A stretch of DNA of 64,000 nucleotides from Limonium bicolor. Taxonomy: Eukaryota > Streptophyta > Magnoliopsida > Caryophyllales > Plumbaginaceae. This document shows positions 59,641 to 64,000 of the stretch, one piece after another. Made by a program: the position numbers and the translations under genes. Numbering within the stretch: position 1 is the stretch's first letter; each line of letters starts with the position of its first letter. The DNA lies in NCBI GenBank assembly GCA_023374045.1, contig CM041777.1, positions 107,021,810 through 107,085,809 on the forward strand, written 5' to 3'. The notes under the pieces were generated by a model. It was not told the origin of the DNA, did no database searches, and saw only the letters and a list, made by a program, of their open reading frames with translations.

Positions 59641-61419
59641 CAAAATTAGAGAAGGAAATGCAAAACTGAATGTGTAATTAGGTTGCAAAATTAGTTCGAC
59701 GCCCAGGTATGTTGTTCGTTCGACCATAGGCTTCGAATATTTATACAAAACTATGAGAAATTAGGTTTTTGAATACTTATACAAAACTGAATGAAATGCA
59801 CGTAAGTTGGAATTTCCTTCCAGTCGTCGGATTCTCTGAGACATGTTTCTCCCCAACTACTGGCCACTACTCAAACTTGACAGATTTCCTGCTCAAATGA
59901 AGAAAACTCTAAATTCTCCTGCATGTCGAAATTGCCTCTACTCATCTGTTTTCTGTTGGCATCTGTTATAGATTTGATAGTTAATAACAACGTCCTTTCT
60001 GAAATAGGCGAATGTCAACCCGGTAAGCTGGTATTGTTCAATATATTAAAAGAGGCTTAATTGTATTGGTGTGCAGAAACCAGGTAATCTCTCTTCTCTA
60101 GATACCTCCAGGGTAAACCGCATAGATTTGATTTCCAAGAGCAGCCAGTATGGTCGGTAGCTTGAGTGAATAATTGTTAGCACAAATCTCAACAACGTGG
60201 GGTGCTTCATCTGTTTTCTGTATGATATGAATTAAAATGCAATTGAGGACAAAAATGGGCACAGAATAAAGGCATCACTTGAAGGTATATGCTTGGACGA
60301 TTTTTATTATTTTGCATCTGAAAATATCTCATACGGCCTTTTCTAAAAAAGAAAGAAAATATCTCATATAAAGTTTTCCCCCTTTTGTTGTGATTACTAA
60401 CTGGTTGAAGCTCCATTATATTATAAAGCGCTTACAAGTTTTTAGTAATGGATTAATGCAGACTGGGGTAATTACGCAGCAAAAAAGAAAAATGTGTGAA
60501 CTTAAATTGTCGGTTAGGATCCTTAATATTAGATTAAGCAGCACAACTGAGGGTGTATAGGGAAGATAATATAAACCACGGTGGAACCTTGAGAATGAGG
60601 GCACATCGCTTCCTTTTAGGTAATGTCACAAAAATGTTGCTGGGAACATATAGACCTTTGTTTTTGAACTTGCTTAACCTGTTCTTCGACGTAGCTTTTT
60701 TAATTTTACATTCTATGGTAATAATAATAAGTCTATAGTCGGATTATTTTGCTTCGGAGACTCTGAAACTTCTTTAAATTGACCATTGACCAGGTCTCAA
60801 GCAATTTCCCCTAAATTTTATTTAAAACCATGGGTCACTTCTAGTCAATTGCCGTTAAAAGTTTCTTCTACTTTGCTGCTCATAATTCAAGGTTTGATTT
60901 TAAACTGTCATAAACCACATTACAAACCTTTTCAGCGGTTTATAATCCTGAAGATACGCTTATCGATATGGTCAATCTATTTAATCTATGTTGCAGTAAC
61001 AAGTTTCTAACCCAAAACGAAACCCAAGTCAATACTGTTATTCCTACTGCAACGTTTTTATACTGAAACCAAGAATTTCAGTTTCTAACACTCAAAATCT
61101 GATAACTTCTCTTTGCTGTTTTCTGCATATTCACAGATCTGTCTTCCAATTTTTTTTTCTCAAACTGATTACCCACCTAGCCAAGTGTATCCCCAAACTT
61201 ATAACTTCGTCACAAACCCAGAATGACATGGTTAGCAACTCGGAAAGTCCTTTGCACAGAAGAACCAGAAATCTGAAAACTGAAAATAATCACTGAAGTT
61301 TGATCTGGTCTCTTTTCATTCGTTTTTTTTCTTTGTCTTTCTGTTTCGTTAAAGGCCCTAGGTTCCTACTTCCCTCACGTGGATTAGCTGTTTAGTTAAG
61401 ATTCTAAAACGTCCCTAGG

Positions 61420-61635
61420 TTCCTATGCAGCAGCTACTCTGATTTTTTTTTTCTGCTGCTCCTTGTGAATTAAACGATAAGCATATATGTAGCAGCTAGT
61501 CTGATTTTTTTTTTTTCTGCTGCTCCTTGTGAAGTAAACGATAAGCACATATGCAGCAGCTACTCTGATTTTTTCTGCTGCTCCTTGTGAAGTAAACGAT
61601 AACCATATATGCAGTAGCTACTCTGCTTTTTATAA
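61420..61635. repeat. Tandem repeat of about 70 bp inside CACTA
   Basis: Three to four copies of a unit with GCAGCTACTCTGATTTTT, CTGCTGCTCCTTGTGAA and TAAACGATAAGCATATATG. Each unit holds AGCAG and CTGCT in inverted arrangement around a T run of variable length. Confidence 0.85.
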
Positions 61636-62448
61636 TCAAACTACACGCTGCAGATTATACTTTTAGAGCAGTGATGGTGTACTCTTCAAGCTGATATCTT
61701 CTCTTTATTCTTTGTGACTGCACTCAAATAATCTGCTGATGTTCACAAGTGTGGTTTAGTAGAACAGATTATGGGTTATATGCTAATCAACAAACACTAC
61801 ACATTAGCTCTGAAATTACTACTCTATAACAACACCTAAAATCAGAAAACTACTGCACCATAACAACACAAATTGAATTACCAATAGGTGCATTATATGA
61901 CAGATTCAATGAGAATCAAATGATGGCCAAATTCAATTGAGATGTTACCCCTGTTTAAGCTTCTGTTTTGCTGGGATTTATAAGCTTTGTTTATGTGCTG
62001 ATCATAGGCTGAAAGTGGTGTGAAATTGTAAGCTAAACTCATTTCTATTTAATGCTGTTACAGAACCACTTCAGCAGTATTATCAGCTCCTGAAGGGGGG
62101 CTGGAAACCGTTTCACTTCAGAACCGGTAATATACTTCAACCTTCCTTCTTCTCCTCTTGCAATTACAACAGAAGCAGCCTGATTTATTTTGTCACTCCA
62201 ATAAAATAAATGATAAGCATATAAACTACAAACTAGTCATTGCTGTCCACTATGACAGCAGAAGTTTTGATCTCTGCTGTTACCATTTGGTGAAACTGTT
62301 ACCATTTGGTCAAATTCAAATCAAAACCAGACCACTTCAGTGGCACAGAATAGATGTATGTTCTTAAAATATATTTACACTTAATTCTAATTAAACATGA
62401 ATATGTTTTATTGTAATCTATTAAGTATATTTATTTGTCAATATATAG

Positions 62449-62754
62449 TGTGCAAAACAACCTGGAGGCTCAGAGTGCGGTTATTATGTCATTAGATATA
62501 TGTATGATATAATGGCAGCAATGTCAGCTGTGGATGATTATACATTGGAGAGAGTAAGTGTTAAGTTATTGTTTAACTAGATTTAATTCATTTGTAACCG
62601 CTTGTAACTATTGATTACTTACCATGTTTTCTTTTTGTCAATTTTGTAGGCATTCAGTCTGATTATTGGTAAAAATTTTGTGTACACAAAATTGAGTATT
62701 GACTATGTGCTTGAGAGGTGGGCAAAGTATATCTCCAGAGTTTTGTATTATTGA
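62449..62754 (+). pseudogene. Ulp1-like (C48) cysteine protease, C-terminal end, two exons
   Basis: Exon 62449-62553 follows a splice acceptor (ATATATAG) and reads AKQPGGSECGYYVIRYMYDI. The exon ends LER at donor GTAAGT. After a 96-bp intron ending TTTTGTAG, exon 62650-62754 reads AFSLIIGKNFVYT and ends LERWAKYISRVLYY, then TGA. The Q-P-x-x-S-x-C-G block is the end of the Ulp1/SENP peptidase domain: the glutamine of the oxyanion hole and the catalytic cysteine are both present. The histidine and aspartate parts, and any transposase, are not visible upstream. Ulp1-type domains occur in plant CACTA and MULE elements, so this is probably the remainder of the element's own protein rather than a captured host gene. 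It has no start of its own. Confidence 0.82.
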
Positions 62755-62984
62755 AGTTAATTTCTTTGGATATGCAACGGATCTATCTTGTATTATAACT
62801 GGATATTAGTTTTGGTACAAACGTGTTGGAAACGTGCTTGCAAGCACTTATGTACTGTGAGTGGATATTGTTTTTGGTAAAAATGGATGGAAAACCGTTT
62901 GTGTGAGAATATCAGGTGTATCTGGGTTGATGATTGTGAGTACAAGTGTTTTATATTGAATATGCAGGTTTGATAATTGAAAAT

Positions 62985-63405
62985 ATGAGGGGTGAGTGAA
63001 AAACAAATTTTTTTTTAAAAAAAAATTAACTATTTCACCGGTTGTTAAACAAAACCGCCAAAATAGATGAATGTAATATGTAATCTGGACACATCTAATT
63101 TGGCGGTTGTAAGGAACAACCGGTGAAATAGGTATATGCTATTTCACCGGTTCTAGAAACAATCGGTGAAATAGGTATATGCTATTTCACCGGTTCTACA
63201 AATAACCGGTGAAATAGGTGACGTTTTTTCCCCTTAGAAACATGTCTATTTCACCGGTTGTACAGTACAACCGGTGAAATAAACATAGCTATTTCGTCGG
63301 TTCTACAACCGGTGAAATCTATTTCGTCGGCTTTTATTTCACCGGTTCAGAACCGGTGAAATAGACCCATAACAACCGGTGAAATAGGGGTTTTTTCTAC
63401 TAGTG
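62985..63405. repeat. CACTA right subterminal repeats
   Basis: About a dozen copies of TATTTCACCGGTT or its reverse complement, mostly in head-to-head pairs separated by 4-8 bases, such as CACCGGTTGTACAGTACAAC. Some pairs form near-perfect hairpins. The terminal 15 bp form the inverted repeat. Confidence 0.9.
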
Positions 63406-63966
63406 AGGAATGAGAGGAAGAGTGTGAAAAGGTGTTTTTACTTTTTTCCTCTTTGGGACATGTTTGTCTTCTCTTGCATTTGTCCCTTATAGATTAATTC
63501 CCTTTGACTACTGATTGCAGTCAGCCATGAGGGGTGTGGGGGACCATTTTACAATGCTAGACTTTAGTATTACAACCTTAAGTTTGTACACTTGTGACTT
63601 AATTTATGTGTTAGGTGGTAACATGTGTTATTATTGTATTAAGGTGTATATATAGGTGGTTGTTGTGTTTAATAATTTGTTTGACTATATAAAATGTTTT
63701 ATATAGTCTAATGGGTAATAATTATGATATTAAGTACATGCACTAATGTGTTACATGTAGCATTGATTTTAGGAGTTGATTTCTCCTTAATAGTGTTCTC
63801 TATTTGATTAGAGATTTAATGTATAGTTTGGTGTCCATTTTGGACTATATGTTTATACACTAATGTTTATAATGAGTATTACTTATTAGATGAGTATTTG
63901 GTAATTATAACCTTCATTTGATTTAATTCCTTATTAATTAAGGTAATTAATGTTTGGGGTATTTCA

Positions 63967-64000
63967 GCGAGGGCTAGAATAGTACGGATGGTGCTTGGTT
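63967..64000 (-). pseudogene. Ty1/copia polyprotein fragment at window edge
   Basis: Minus strand reads TIRTILALA, which joins AITRNWPIHQLDVKNAFL at 53982 when the LTR insertion and its TSD are removed. The rest of the copia element (gag, protease, integrase, 5' LTR) must lie beyond 64000. Confidence 0.85.

Larger units (their letters stand above)
59141..63405 (+). mobile_element. Complete CACTA (En/Spm-type) transposon, non-autonomous
   Basis: Perfect 15-bp terminal inverted repeats: CACTAGTAGAAAAAA at 59141-59155 and TTTTTTCTACTAGTG at 63391-63405. Flanked by the 3-bp TSD AGG (59138-59140 and 63406-63408). Both ends hold dense subterminal repeats of the type TATTTCACCGGTTGT and ACAACCGGTGAAATA, the expected binding sites for the TNPA-like protein. 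Length 4265 bp. No TNPD transposase is visible. The only recognisable protein is the C-terminal end of an Ulp1-like protease (62449-62754). Intact ends suggest it could move if transposase is supplied elsewhere. Confidence 0.95.
53983..63966 (-). mobile_element. Long solo LTR (family D) carrying a CACTA transposon
   Basis: Starts TGTAACACCCCTCAC and ends GGGGTATTTCA. TSD GCAAG (53978-53982) and GCGAG (63967-63971), one mismatch. Without the CACTA element it is about 5.7 kb. It is very AT-rich (55600-58100) and shares the TTCTCGGCC boxes with the other long LTRs. I did not find the palindrome or the hairpin array in it. No PBS, PPT or reading frame, so a solo LTR is the simplest reading. A short non-autonomous element is possible. 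Confidence 0.8.

Overview
The window is nuclear DNA of a flowering plant, probably a eudicot. It is AT-rich, has no intact host gene, and is almost entirely nested transposable elements. I place insertions by terminal motifs (TG...CA for LTRs, CACTA ends), target-site duplications (TSDs), primer-binding sites (PBS), polypurine tracts (PPT) and broken reading frames that resume on the far side of an insertion.

Left part (1-25005). A host or transposon-derived backbone carries one exon-sized fragment of an ascorbate-oxidase-like multicopper oxidase (15912-16241) and ends in a CACTA-type terminus at 25005. Two insertions interrupt it. One is a complete minus-strand LTR retrotransposon (328-14841, TSD ATATC) with very long 4.6-kb LTRs, a tRNA-Met PBS, a PPT and an internal domain without a recognisable gene, so it is LARD-like. 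The other is a solo LTR of the same family (16476-24698, TSD GAGAA), itself split by a solo LTR of a sister family (17865-21528).

Right part (25563-64000 and beyond). A decayed minus-strand Ty1/copia element (3' LTR, RNase H, reverse transcriptase) is broken into four pieces by three insertions. The first starts a five-level nest: copia, then a 2.0-kb solo LTR (26072-48514), then a non-autonomous Athila-like element A1 (27063-47477, TSD CAAGG), then a long solo LTR (30505-38899, TSD GCTCT), then a truncated plus-strand Athila-like element A2 (33480 to about 38213). A1 also carries an Athila/Tat-like solo LTR in gag (43192-44685, TSD CTAAG). The second insertion is a plus-oriented long solo LTR (49379-53922). 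The third is a 5.7-kb solo LTR (53983-63966) carrying a complete 4.3-kb CACTA transposon (59141-63405, TSD AGG) with the C-terminal end of an Ulp1-like cysteine protease.

A1 and A2 encode gag-protease. A1 adds a second ORF resembling the putative plant transposon protein domain. No reverse transcriptase or integrase is visible in A1, and it would need enzymes from elsewhere; A2 is truncated.

The most unusual signal is a repeated structural module. At least six distinct LTR families carry short tandem arrays of GC-rich inverted repeats built on CCGAC/GTCGG or TCCGGA cores, often next to a CAGA-type box. These are the only strongly GC-rich islands in otherwise AT-rich LTRs. A second shared module is a 34-nt palindrome near one LTR end. 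No complete host gene, RNA gene or CRISPR array was found.
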